NCBI RefSeq assembly: GCF_963678635.1 | Contig: NC_087065.1 | Location: 58,058,754-58,122,753, forward strand | Source: Symsagittifera roscoffensis | Taxonomy: Eukaryota > Xenacoelomorpha > Acoela > Convolutidae | DNA: 64,000 nucleotides | Reading direction: 5' to 3' | Shown here: in pieces, positions 35,976 to 49,390 of the stretch | Numbering within the stretch: the first letter of the stretch is position 1 | How the letters are laid out: each line of letters opens with the position of its first letter | The notes under the pieces: model-generated | Database searches by the model: none | What the model was told of the DNA's origin: nothing | What the model saw: only the letters and a program-made list of their open reading frames with translations | Translations under genes and position numbers: made by a program

Positions 35976-36157
35976 CCTAGAAATGGCTCGCTCGCCTTTG
36001 ATGTACCTCACGAACCACATGAGGGTACAAGCCCACCCGATAAGCACTATCAAAACGTCTAGAATATTCCAAATGTCAGAGAAGAATTTGGCACACCGCT
36101 CTTTGTAGAACTTCCACAGTGACAGAATCAGCTGAATATTCAGCATCACCAGAGCAC
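35976..36157 (-). CDS. polycystin-1-like exon K, S2-S3
   Basis: The exon codes residues 480-540: ALVMLNIQLILSLWKFYKER (rest of S2), CAKFFSDIWNILD (the conserved F..(F/I)WN.LD motif), S3 (VLIVLIGWACTLMWFV) and RYIKGERAISR. Acceptor CATGTAG, donor AGG|GTAAGT. It lies 21.5 kb downstream of exon J, on the far side of the minisatellite, and the phase still fits. Confidence 0.94.
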
Positions 36158-39100
36158 CTACATGACAGCGGTTAAATTACCACAAAAAGTAACTGCTAAA
36201 CTAGTACATTACATTCTTACCTAATGATCCTAATAAACGGTAGGTAGTAATATTGTAGTAATCATTAAACTATCAGTTCTTATGGTTTATAATTTTTTGT
36301 CCCGACCATTGAAAATGGCAAGGAAATGGCAAGGAAATTCGGGTTTGTTTAAGTTTCTATGTCCCGATCATTAATAATGCTGCCAAACTTTGTGTACGGG
36401 TGTTTTAGCTTTTTGTCCCGACCATTGAAAATTATAAGGAACTTTGTGTACGAGTCTGTTTTAGCTTTTTTGTCCCTCCATTGGAAATGGCAAGGAAATT
36501 TGTATTTGGGTAAATTTTAGCTTTTTTTCGCGAAAATTTAAAATGGAGAGGAGTTTGTATTCAGGTGTGCTCAAGTTTTTTTTCCCGATGAATGATAATG
36601 CTGCCCAATTATGTAAACGGGTGTCTTTTAGCTCTTTCTCATGACCATTAAAAACGATCAGGAACTTTGTGTTTGGGTGTGTTTTAGCTTTTTTTGTCCT
36701 GATCATTAAAAATGAGAAGAAACTTTGTATTCGGACGTGTTCTTTTTTGCCCCGACCATTGAAATTGACGAAGAACTTTGTGTTCGGGTGTGTTTTAGTT
36801 TTTTAACCCGACCATTGAAAATGAAAAAGAACTTTGTGGTCGGGTGTGTTTTAGCTTTTTGTCCCAATTATAGAAAACGATGAGGAACCTTGTGTTCGAT
36901 GGTGTCTTAGCTTTTTCTCCCAACCATTGAAAAGGATGTGGAACCTTGTGTTCGATGGTGTCTTAGCTTTTTCTCCCAACCATTGAAAAGGATGTGGAAC
37001 TTTGTGTTCGGGTGTGTTTTAGCTTTTTCTCCTGACCATTGAAAATGATGAGAAACTCTTTATTCGGATGTGTTTTAGCTTTTTTTGCCCCTACCATTGA
37101 AAATGATTAGGAACATTACGTTCGGCTGTTTTTTAGATTTTTTGTCTCAAACATTGAAAATGATAAACAAGCTTGTGTTCGGTGTGTTTTACACTTTTTG
37201 TTCCGATCATTGAAAATGATGAGGAACTTTGTGTTCGGGTGGGTTTTAGTTTTTTTGTCCAAACTATTGAAAAACGATGCGGAACTTCGTGTTCGGGTTT
37301 GTCTTAGCTTTTTCTCCCAACCATCGAAAAGGATGAGGAACTTTGTGCTCTGGTGTGTTTTAGTTTTTTTAACTCGACCATTGAACATGAAAAAGAACTT
37401 TGTGGTCGGGTGTGTTTTAGCTTTTTCTCCCGACCTTTGAAAATGATGAGGAACTTTGTGTTCGGATGTGTTCGAGCTTTTTTGCCCCGACCATTAAAAA
37501 TGATTAGAAACTTTGTGTTCGGGTGTGTTTAGCTTTTTTGTCCCGACCATTAAAAATTAAAAAGAATTTTGTGGTCGGGTGTGTTTTAGCTTTTTTGTCC
37601 CAACTATAGAAAACGATGCGGAACTTTGTGTTCGGGTTTGTCTTAGCTTTTTCTCCCAACCATCGAAAAGGATGAGGAACTTTGTGTTCGGGTGTGTTAT
37701 AGCCTTTTTCTCCCGACCATTGAAAATGATGAGGAACTTTGTGTTCGGATGTGTTTGAGCTTTTTGGCCCCAAACATTGAAAATGATTAGAAACTTTGTG
37801 TTCTGGTGTGTTTCAGCTTTTTTTGACCCGACCATTGAAATTGATGAAGAATTTTGTGTTCGGGTGTGTTTTAGTTTTTTTAACCCGACCATTCAAAATG
37901 AAAAATAATTTTGTTGTCGGGTGTGTTTTAGCTTTTTTGTCCCAACTATAGAAAACGACGAGAAACTTTGTGTTCGGGTGTGTCTCAGATTTTTCTCCCA
38001 ACTATTGAAAAGGATGAGCAACTTTGTGTTTGGGTGTGTTTTAGCTTTTTCTCCCGACCATTGAAAATGATGAGAAACTTCAAATTCGGATGTGTTTTTT
38101 TATTTTTTTTTTGCCCCGACCATTGAAAATGATTAGGAACTTTGTGTCCGGCTGTTTTTTAGATTTTTTGTCTCAATCATTGAAAATGATAAACAAATTT
38201 GTGTTCGGTGTGTTATACTTTTTTTGTCTCGAGCATTGAAAATGATGAGGAATTTTGTGTTCTGGTGTGTTTTAGCTTTTTTGTCCCGCCTATTGAAATT
38301 GATGAAGAACTTTGTGATCGGTTGTGTTTTAGCTTTTTTGTCCCAAACATTGAAAATGAAATGGAACTTTGTGGTCGGGTGTGTTGTAGTTTTTTTGGCT
38401 CAACTATAGAAAACGATGAGGAACGTCGTGTTCGGTTGTGTCTTAGCTTTTTCTCCCACTCATTGAAAAGGATGAGGAACTTTGTGTTCGGGTGTGTTTT
38501 AGTTTTTTCTCCCGACCCTTGAAAATGCTGAGGAACTTTGTTTTTGGGTGTGTTTTAGCTTTTTTGCCCCAACCATTGAATATGATTAGGAACTTTTTGT
38601 TCGGCTGTTTTTTAGATTTTTTTCCCAGCCATTTAAAATGTTAAGCATGTTTGTGTTCAATGTGTTGTGTTTTTTTGTTTCGAGCTTTGAAAATGATGAC
38701 GAATTTTGTGTTCGGGTGTGTTTTAGCTTTTTTGTCCCAACCATAGAAAATGATGAGGAACTTTGTGTTCGGGTGTGTCTTAGCGTTGTCGTATCAGCCA
38801 TTGAAAATGACGAGGAGTTTTGTGTTGGGTTGTATTTTAGCTTTTTTGACCCTCCATTGAAAATGGCAAGGAAATTTGTAACTGGGTGAGTTTTAGCTTT
38901 CTGCCCCGAAAATTGAAAATGGAGAGGAATTTGTATTCAGGTATGTTTAAATTTTGATGTCCGGATCATTGATAATGCTGCCAAATTTTGAGTACAAGTA
39001 CGCGTGTGTTTTAGCTTTATCTTCCGACGACTGAAAAGGATAAGAAACTTTGTGTTTGGGTGTCTTTTAGCTTTTTTGTCCTGACCCATGAAAATGACGA

Positions 39101-42100
39101 GGAACTTTGTGTCTGGATGTATTCTAATTTTGTGCCCCGACAATTGAAAATGTTTAGGAACTTTGTGTTCGGGTGTGTTTTAGCCTTTTTTCCCCGACCA
39201 TTGAAAATGTTTAAAATTTTTGTGGCCGGTGTGTTTTAGCTTTTTTGCCCCCAAGCATTGAAAATGATGAGGAATCTTGTGTTCGGGTGTGTTTTAGCTT
39301 TTTTGTCCCAACCATAGAAAACGATGAGGAACTTTGTGTTCGGGTGTATCTTAGCGTTGTCGCATCAACCATTGAAAATGACGAGAAGTTTTGTTTTCGG
39401 GTTTGTTTTAGTTTTTTTGACCCTCCGTTGAAAATGGCAAGGAAATTTGTACTTGGGTGAGTTTCAGCTTTTCACCTGGAAAATTGAAAATGGAGAGGAA
39501 TTTGTATTCAGTTGTGTTTGAATTTTATGTCCGAATCAATGATAGTGCTGCCAAATTTTGTGTATGCGTGTGTTTCAGCTTTCTCTCCTGACCATTGAAA
39601 ATGATAAGGAACTTTGTGTTCGGATGTGTTTGAGCTTTTTTGCCCCGACCATTGAAAATGATGAGGAAATTTGTGTTCTGGTGTGTTTTAGCTTTTTTGT
39701 CCCGACCATTGAAATTGATGAAGAAATTTGAGTTCGGGTGTGTTTTATTTTTTTAAACGCGACCATTGAAAATGAAAAAGAATTTTGTGGTCGAGTGTGT
39801 TTTAGCTTTTTTGTCCCAACTATAGAAAACGACGAGAAGCTTTGTGTTCGGGTGTGTCTCAGCTTTTTTTCCCAGCTATTGAAAAAGATGAGCAATTTTG
39901 TGTTTGGGTGTGTTTTAGCTTTTTCTCCCGACCATTGAAAACGATGAGAAACTTTGTGTTCGGGTGTGTCTCAGCTTTTCACCTGGAAAATTGAAAATGG
40001 AGAGGAATTTGTATTCAGTTGTGTTTGAATTTTATGTCCGAATCAATGATAGTGCTGCCAAATTTTGTGTATGCGTGTGTTTCAGCTTTCTCTCCTGACC
40101 ATTGAAAATGATAAGGAACTTTGTGTTCGGATGTGTTTGAGCTTTTTTGCCCCGACCATTGAAAATGATGAGAAACTTTGTGTTCGGGTGAGTTTCAGCT
40201 TTTCACCTGGAAAATTGAAAATGGAGAGGAATTTGTATTCAGTTGTGTTTGAATTTTATGTCCGAATCAATGATAGTGCTGCCAAATTTTGTGTATGCGT
40301 GTGTTTCAGCTTTCTCTCCTGACCATTGAAAATGATAAGGAACTTTGTGTTCGGATGTGTTTGAGCTTTTTTGCCCCGACCATTGAAAATGATGAGGAAA
40401 TTTGTGTTCTGGTGTGTTTTAGCTTTTTTGTCCCGACCATTGAAATTGATGAAGAAATTTGAGTTCGGGTGTGTTTTATTTTTTTAAACGCGACCATTGA
40501 AAATGAAAAAGAATTTTGTGGTCGAGTGTGTTTTAGCTTTTTTGTCCCAACTATAGAGAACGACGAGAAGCTTTGTGTTCGGGTGTGTCTTAGCTTTTTC
40601 TCCCACTCATTGAAAAGGATGAGGATTTTTGTGTTCCGTTGTGTTTTAGCTTTTTCTCCCGACCATTGAAAATGCTGAGGAACTTGGTGTTTGGGTGTGT
40701 TTTAGCGTTGTTGTATCAGCCATTGAAAATGACGAGGAGTTTTGTCTTGGGTTGTGTTTTAGCTTTTTTGACCCTCCATTAAAAATGGCAAGGAAATTTG
40801 TATTTGGGTGAGTTTTAGCTTTTTGCCCCGAAAATTGAAAATGGAGAAGAATTTGTATTCAGGTATGTTTAAATTCTTATGTTCGGTTTATTGATAATGC
40901 TGCCAAATTTTGAGTACAAGCACGCGTGTGTTTAGCTTTATCTTCCGACCATTGAAAATGATAAGAGGCTTTGTGTTCGGCTGTTTTTTAAATTTTTTTC
41001 CCAACCATTAAAAATGATGAGCATGTTTGAGTTCGATGTGTTGTACCTTTTTGTTTCGATCCTTGAAAATGATGAGGAATTTTGTGTTTGGGTGTGTCTT
41101 AGCTTTTTTGTCCCAACCATAGAAAATGATGACGAACTTTGTGTTCGGGTGTGTCTTAGCGTTGTCGTATCAGCCATTGAAAATGACAAGGAGTTTTGTG
41201 TTGGATTATGTTTTAGCTTTTTTGACACTCCATTGAAAATGGCAAGGAAATTTGTATTTGGGTGAATTTTAGCTTTTTGCCCCGAAAATTGAAAATAGAG
41301 AGGAATTTGTATTCAGGTGTGTTTAAATTCTTATGTCCGGATCATTGATAATGCTGCCAAATTTTGAGTACAAGTACGAGTGTGTTTAACTTTATCTTCC
41401 GACCATTGAAAATGATAAGAAACTTTGTGTTTGGGTTTGTTTTAGCTTTTTTGTCCTGACCCATGAAAATGACGAGGAACTTTGTGTTTGGATGTGTTCT
41501 AGTTTTGTGCCCCGACCATTGAAAATGTTTATGAACTTTGTGTTCGGGTGTATTTTAGTTTTTTTTCCTGACCATTGAAAATGTTTAAATTTTTTGTGGT
41601 CGGGTGTGTTTTAGCTTTTTGCCCCAAGCATTGAAAATGATGAGGAATCTTGTGTTCGGGTGTGTTTTAGCTTTTTTGTCTCAACCATAGAAAACGATTA
41701 TCAAATTTGTGTTCGGGTGTGTCTTAGCGTTGTCGCATCAGCCATTGAAAATGACGAGGAGTTTTGTGTTTGGGTGTGTTTTAGTTTTTTTGACCTTCCA
41801 TTGAAAATGGCAAGGAAATTTGTATATGGGTGAGTTTTAGCTTTTCACCAGGAAAATTGAAAATGAAGAGGAATTTGTATTCAGTTGTGTTTGAGTTTTT
41901 ATGTCCAGATCAATGATAATGCTGCCAAATTTTGTGTTTGGATGTGTTTTAGCTTTTTTGCCCCGGCCATTCAAAATGATGAGGAACTCGGTGTTCTGGT
42001 ATGTTTTAGCTTTTTTGTCCCGAACAATGAAAATGATGAGGATTTTTGGTTCGGGTGTGTTCCAGCTTTTTTGTACCGGCCATTGAAAATGATAAGGAAC

Positions 42101-45100
42101 TCTGTGTTTTGGTGTGTTTCAGCTTTTTTGTCCCGACCATCGAAAATAATGAGGAACTTTGTGCTAGGATGTTTTAACTTTTTTTTGTCCCGACCATTAA
42201 AAATGATTAGGAACTTTGTGTTTCAGTGTCTTTTAGCTTTTTGCCCCGGCCATTTAAACTGACGAGGAACGCGGTGTTCTGGTATCTTTTAGCTTTTTTG
42301 TCCCGACCATTGAAAATGATGAAGAATTTTGTGTTTGGGTGTGTTTCAGCTTTTTTGTATCGACCATTGAAAATGATAAGGAATTTTGTGTTTGGGTTTG
42401 TTTCAGCGTTTTTGTCCCGACCATTGAAAATGACCAGGAGTTTTGTGTTTGGGTGTGTTTTAGTTTTTTTGACCCTCCATTGAAAATGGTATAGAAAATT
42501 GTATTCGGGTGAGTTTAAGCTTTTCGCCACAAAAATTGAAAATGGAGAGGATTTTGTATTCAGGCGTGTTTAGGTTTTTATGTCCGGATCAATAATAATG
42601 CTGCCAAATTTTGTGTATGCGTGTGTTTTAGCTTTCTCTTCCAACCATTGAAAATGATAAGGAACTTTGTGTTTGGATGTGTTTTAGCTTTTTTGTCCTG
42701 ACCCATGAAAATGATGACAAACTTCTTGTTTGAATGTGTTCTAGCTTTGTGCCCCGACCATTGAAAATGATTAGAAACTTTGTATTTGGATGTGTTTGAG
42801 CTTTTTTGCCCCGACCATTGAAAATGATTAGGAAATTTGTGTTCTGGTGTGTTTTAGCTTTTTTGTCCCGACCATTGAAATTGATGAAGAAATTTGAGTT
42901 CGGGTGTGTTTTATTTTTTTCAACGCGACCATTGAAAAAGATGATGAACTTTGTGTTCCGCTGTATTTTAGATTTCTTGTAGATTCCATTGAACTTGATG
43001 AAAAAATTTGTGTTCGAATGTCTTTTAGTTTTTTCCTTTTTTTGTCCCGACCATTGAAAGTGAAAAACAACTTTGTGGTCGGGTTTGTTTTAGTTTTTTT
43101 TTGTCCCAACCAGTTAAAAAGATGAAGAATTTTGTGTTCGGGTGAACTTTGTATCCTAGCATTTTTGTCGCAGCCATTGAAAATGATAAAAAATTTTGTG
43201 TTCGGGCGTGTTTTAATTTTTGTCCCAAACCTTGAAATTGATGCCGATTTTTGTGTTGGGGTGTGTTTTAGCTTTTTTGTACTGCCATTGAAAATGGCTA
43301 CAAAAATTGTATATGGGTGAATTTTCACTTTTTGTCCCGAGAATTTCAAATTGAGAAGCTTTTGTATTCAGGTGTGGGTTAGCTATTTTGTCCCAACCAT
43401 TGAAATTGATGAAGAAATTTGAGTTCGGGTGTGTTTTATTTTTTTAAACGCGACCATTGAAAAAGAAAAAGAATTTTGTGGTCGAGTGTGTTTTAGCTTT
43501 TTTGTCCCAACTATAGAAAACGACGAGAAACTTTGTGTTCGGGTGTGTCTCAGCTTTTTTTCCCAACTATTGAAAAAGATGAGCAATTTTGTGTTTGGGT
43601 GTGTTTTAGCTTTTTCTCCCGACCATTGAAAACGATGAGAAACTTTGTGTTCGGGTGTGTCTCAGCTTTTTTTCCCAACTATTGAAAAAGATGAGCAATT
43701 TTGTGTTTGGGTGTGTTTTAGCTTTTTCTCCCGATCATTGAAAACGATGAGAAACTTCGTATTCGGATGTGTTTTTTTTTTAAATTTTTTGCCCCGAATA
43801 TTGAAACTGATTAGAAACTTTGTCTTCGGTGTGTTATACTTTTTTGTCTCGACCATTAAAAATGATTAGGAACTTTGTGTTTCAGTGTGTTTTAGCTTTT
43901 TGCCCCGGCCATTCAAACTGACGAGGAACGCGGTGTTCTGGTATCTTTTAGCTTTTTTGTCCCGACCATTGAAAATGATGAAGAATTTTGTGTTTGGGTG
44001 TGTTTCAGCTTTTTTGTATCGACCATTGAAAATGATAAGGAATTTTGTGTTTGGGTTTGTTTCAGCGTTTTTGTCCCGACCATTGAAAATGACAAGGAGT
44101 TTTGTGTTTGGGTGTGTTTTAGTTTTTTTGACCCTCCATTGAAAATGGTATAGAAAATTGTATTCGGGTGAGTTTAAGCTTTTCGCCACAAAAAAAGGAA
44201 AATGAAGAGGATTTTGTATTCAGGCGTGTTTAGGTTTTTATGTCCGGATCAATAATAATGCTGCCAAATTTTGTGTATGCGTGTGTTTTAGCTTTCTCTT
44301 CCAACCATTGAAAATGATAAGGAACTTTGTGTTTGGATGTGTTTTAGCTTTTTTGTCCTGACCCATGAAAATGATGACAAACTTCTTGTTTGAATGTGTT
44401 CTAGCTTTGTGCCCCGACCATTGAAAATGATTAGAAATTTTGTGTTTGGATGTGTTTGAGCTTTTTTGCCCCGACCATTGAAAATGATTAGGAAATTTGT
44501 GTTCTGGTGTGTTTTAGCTTTTTTGTCCCGACCATTGAAATTGATGAAGAAATTTGAGTTCGGGTGTATTTTAGATTTCTTGTAGATTCCATTGAACTTG
44601 ATGAAAAACTTTGTGTTCGAATGTCTTTTAGTTTTCACTTTTTTGTCCCGACCATTGAAAGTGAAAAACAACTTTGTGGTCGGGTTTGTTTTAGATTTTT
44701 TTGTCCCAACCAGTTAAAAAGATGAAGAATTTTGTGTTCGGGGGAACTTTGTATCCTAGCATTTTTGTCGCAGCCATTGAAAATGATAAAAAATTTTGTG
44801 TTCGGGCGTGTTTTAATTTTTGTCCCAAACCTTGAAATTGATGCCGATTTTTGTGTTGGGGTGTGTTTTAGCTTTTTTGTACTGCCATTGAAAATGGCTA
44901 CAAAAATTGTATATGGGTGAATTTTCACTTTTTGTCCCAAGAATTTCAAATTGAGAAGCTTTTGTATTCAGGTGTGGGTTAGCTATTTTGTCCCAACGTT
45001 TGATAATGCTGCCGAATTTTGGTTACGGGTGTGTCATAAATTTTTTCTCCCGACCATTGAAAATGAAGAAGAACTTTGTGTTCGGGCGTGTTTTAGTTTT

Positions 45101-48100
45101 TTGTTCTGGCCATTGAAAATGATGAGGAACTTTGTGTTCGGATGTTTTTTAGCTTTTTTGTCCCGACCATGAAAAATGATTAAAAAAACTTTGTGGTCGG
45201 GTGTTTTAGCTTTTTTGTCCCAACCATTGAAAAAGATGAGGAACTTATTATTAGGGTGTATTTTAGCTTTTTGTCTTTCCGTTGAAAATGGCGAGAAAAA
45301 TTGTATTTAGGCGAGTTTTAGCTTTTTGTCTCGAAAATTTAAAATGGAGAGGACTTTTTATTCGAATGTTTTCAAGTTTTTATGTCCCGATCATTGATAA
45401 AGCTGCCGAATTTTAATTTCGGATGTGTTTCAGCTTTTTGTACCGACCATTGAAATCGATAAAGAATTTTGTGGTCGGGTGTGTTTTAGCTCTCTTTGTC
45501 CCAATATTGAATTTGACAAGGAACTTTGTGTTCGGGTGTGTTTTAGACTTTGTCCCGACCACTGAAAATGATGAGGTACTTTTGTGTTCGGGTATGTTTT
45601 AGTTTTCCCCCCTCCATTGAAAATGGCGACAAAAATTGTATTTTGGTGAGTTTTAGCTTTTTGTCTCGAAAATTGAAAATTTAAAGGAGTTTGTATTCGG
45701 GTGGTTTAACTTTTTACGTCCCAATTATTGATAAAGCTGCCAAATTTTGTGTACGGGTGTGTTTTAGCTTTTTCTCCCAACCATTGGAAATGATGAGGAA
45801 CTTTGTGTTCGGTGTGTTTTAGCTTTTTTGTGACGACCATTGAGAATAATGAGGAACTTTGTGTTGGGATGTTTTAACTATTTTTTTGTCCCGACCATTA
45901 AAAATAATTAAGAATTTTGTGTTTGGATGTATTTTTGCTTTTTTGCCCCGGCCATTCAAAATGATAAGGAACTCGGTGTTCTGGTATGTTATAGCTTTTT
46001 TGTCCCGACCAATGAAAATGATGAGGATTTTTGTGTTCGGGTGTGTTCCAGCTTTTTTGTACCAACCATTGAAAATAATGAGGAACTTTGTGCTAGGATG
46101 TTTCAACTTTTTTTTTGTCCCGACCATTAAAAATAATTAAAAACTTTGTGTTTCAGTGTGTTTTAGCTTTTTTGCCCCGGGACAACAATCATGAGGAATT
46201 TTTTGTACCGACCATTGAAAATAATGAGGAACTTTGTGTTCAGATTTTTGAACTTTTTTTTGTCCCGACCATTAAAAATAATTAAGAACTTTGTGTTTGG
46301 ATGTGTTTTTGCTTTTTTACCCCGGCCATTCAAACTTGGTGTTCTGGTATGTTTTTGCTTTTTTGTCCCGACCAAGGAAAATAATGAGGATTTTTGTGTT
46401 CGGGTGTGTTCCAGCTTTTTTGTACCGACCATTGAAAATGATAAGGAACTCTGTGTTTGGTTGTGTTTCAGATTTTTTGTCCCGACCATCGAAAATAATG
46501 AGGAACTTTGTGCTAGGATGTTTTAACTTTTTTTTTGTCCCGACCATTAAAAATAATTAAAAACTTTGTGTTTCAGCGTGTTTTAGCTTTTTTGCCCCGG
46601 GACAAAAATCATGAGTAATTTTTTGTACCGACCATTGAAAATAATGAGGAACTTTGTGTTCGGATGTTCTAACTTTTTTTTGTCCCGACCATTAGAAATA
46701 ATTAAGAACTTTGTGTTTGGATGTGTTTTTGCTTTTTTGCCCCGGCCATTCAAACTCGGTGTTCTGGTATGTTATAGCTTTTTTGTCTCGACCAATGAAA
46801 ATGATGAGGATTTTTGTGTTCGGGTGTGTTCCAGCTTTTTTGTACCGACCATTGAAAATAATGAGAAACTTTGTGCTAGGATGTTTCAACTTTTTTTTTG
46901 TCCCGACAATTAAAAATAATTAAAAATTTTGTGTTTCAGTGTGTTTTAGCTTTTTTGCCCCGGGACAAAAATCATGAGGAATTTTTTGTACCGACCATTG
47001 AAAATAATGAGGAACTTTGTGTTCGGATGTTTTAACTTTTTTTTGTCCCGACCATTAAAAATAATTAAGAACTTTGTGTTTGGATGTGCTTTTGCTTTTT
47101 TGCCCCGGCCATTCAAACTTGGTGTTCTGGTATGTTTTAGCTTTTTTGTCCCGACCAATGAAAATAATGAGGATTTTTGTGTTCGGGTGTGTTCAAGCTT
47201 TTTTGTACCGACCATTGAAAATGATAAGGAACTCTGTGTTTGGTTGTGTTTCAGCTTTTTTGTCCCGACCATCGAAAATAATGAGGAACTTTGTGCTAGG
47301 ATGTTTTAACTTTTTTTTTGTCCCGACCATTAAAAATGATTAAGAACTTTGTGTTTCAGTGTGTTTTGGCTTTTTTGCCCCGGCCATTCAAAATGATGAG
47401 GAACGCGGTGTTCTGGTATGTTTTAGCTTTTTTGTCCCGACCAGTGAAAATGATGAAGAATTTTGTGTTCGGGTGTGTTTCAGCTTTTTTGAACCGACCA
47501 TTGAAATTAATGAGGAACTTTGTGCTAGGATGTTTCAACTTTTTTTTTGTCCCGACCATTAAAAATAATTAAAAACTTTGTGTTTCAGTGTGTTTTAGCT
47601 TTTTTGCCCCGGGACAAAAATCATGAGGAATTTTTCGTACCGACCATTGAAAATAATGAGGAACTTTGTGTTCGGATGTTTTAACTTTTTTTTTTGTCCC
47701 GACCATTAAAAATAATTAAGAACTTTGTGTTTGGATGTGTTTTTGCTTTTTTGTCCCGGCCATTCAAACTTGGTGTTCTGGTATGTTTTAGCTTTTTTGT
47801 CCCGACCAATGAAAATAATGAGGATTTTTGTGTTCGGGTGTGTTCCAGCTTTTTTGTACCGACCATTGAAAATGATAAGGAACTCTGTGTTTGGTTGTGT
47901 TTCAATTTTTTGTCCCGACCATCGAAAATAATGAGGAACTTTGTGCTAGGATGTTTTAACTTTTTTTTTGTCCCGACCATTAAAAATGATTAAGAACTTT
48001 GTGTTTCAGTGTGTTTTGGCTTTTTTGCCCCGGCCATTCAAAATGATGAGGAATGCGGTGTTCTGGTATGTTTTAGCTTTTTTGTCCCGACCAGTGAAAA

Positions 48101-49390
48101 TGATGAAGAATTTTGTGTTTCAGTGTGTTTTAGCTTTTTTGCCCCGGCCATTCAAAATGATGAGGAACGCGGTGTTCTGGTATGTTTTAGCTTTTTTGTC
48201 CCGACCAGTGAAAATGATAAGGAACTTTGTGTTTGGGTTTTTTTTAGCTTTTTTGTCCCGACCAATGAAAATAATGAGGATTTTTGTGTTCGGGTGTGTT
48301 CAAGCTTTTTTGTACCGACCATTGAAAATGATAAGGAACTCTGTGTTTGGTTGTGTTTCAGCTTTTTTGTCCCGACCATCGAAAATAATGAGGAACTTTG
48401 TGCTAGGATGTTTTAACTTTTTTTTTGTCCCGACCATTAAAAATGATTAAGAACTTTGTGTTTCAGTGTGTTTTGGCTTTTTTGCCCCGGCCATTCAAAA
48501 TGATGAGGAACGCGGTGTTCTGGTATGTTTTAGCTTTTTTGTCCCGACCAGTGAAAATGATGAAGAATTTTGTGTTCGGGTGTGTTTCAGCTTTTTTGAA
48601 CCGACCATTGAAATTAATGAGGAACTTTGTGCTAGGATGTTCCAACTTTTTTTTTGTCCCGACCATTAAAAATAGTTAAAAACTTTGTGTTTCAGTGTGT
48701 TTTAGCTTTTTTGCCCCGGGACAAAAATCATGAGGAATTTTTTGTATCGACCATTGAAAATAATGAGGAACTTTGTGTTCGGATGTTTTAACTTTTATTT
48801 TTGTCCCGACCATTAAAAATAATTAAGAACTTTGTGTTTGGATGTGTTTTTGCTTTTTTGCCCCGGCCATTCAAACTTGGTGTTCTGGTGTGTTTTAGCT
48901 TTTTTGTCCCGACCAATGAAAATAATGAGGATTTTTGTGTTCGGGTGTGTTCCAGCTTTTTTGTACCGACCATTGAAAATGATAAGGAACTCTGTGTTTG
49001 GTTGTGTTTCAATTTTTTGTCCCGACCATCGAAAATAATGAGGAACTTTGTGCTAGGATGTTTTAACTTTTTTTTTGTCCCGACCATTAAAAATGATTAA
49101 GAACTTTGTGTTTCAGTGTGTTTTAGCTTTTTTGCCCCGGCCATTCAAAATGATGAGGAACGCGGTGTTCGGGTGTGTTTTAGTTTTTTTGACCCTCCAA
49201 TGAAAATGGCATAGAAATTTGTATTTGGGTGAGTTTAAGCTTTTCGCCACGAAAATTGAAAATGGAGAGGATTTTGTATTCAGGCGTGTTTAAGTTTTTA
49301 TGTCCGGATCAATGATAATGCTGCCAAATTTTGTGTATGCGTGTGTTTTAGCTTTCTCTTCCAACCATTGAAAATGATAAAGAACTTTGT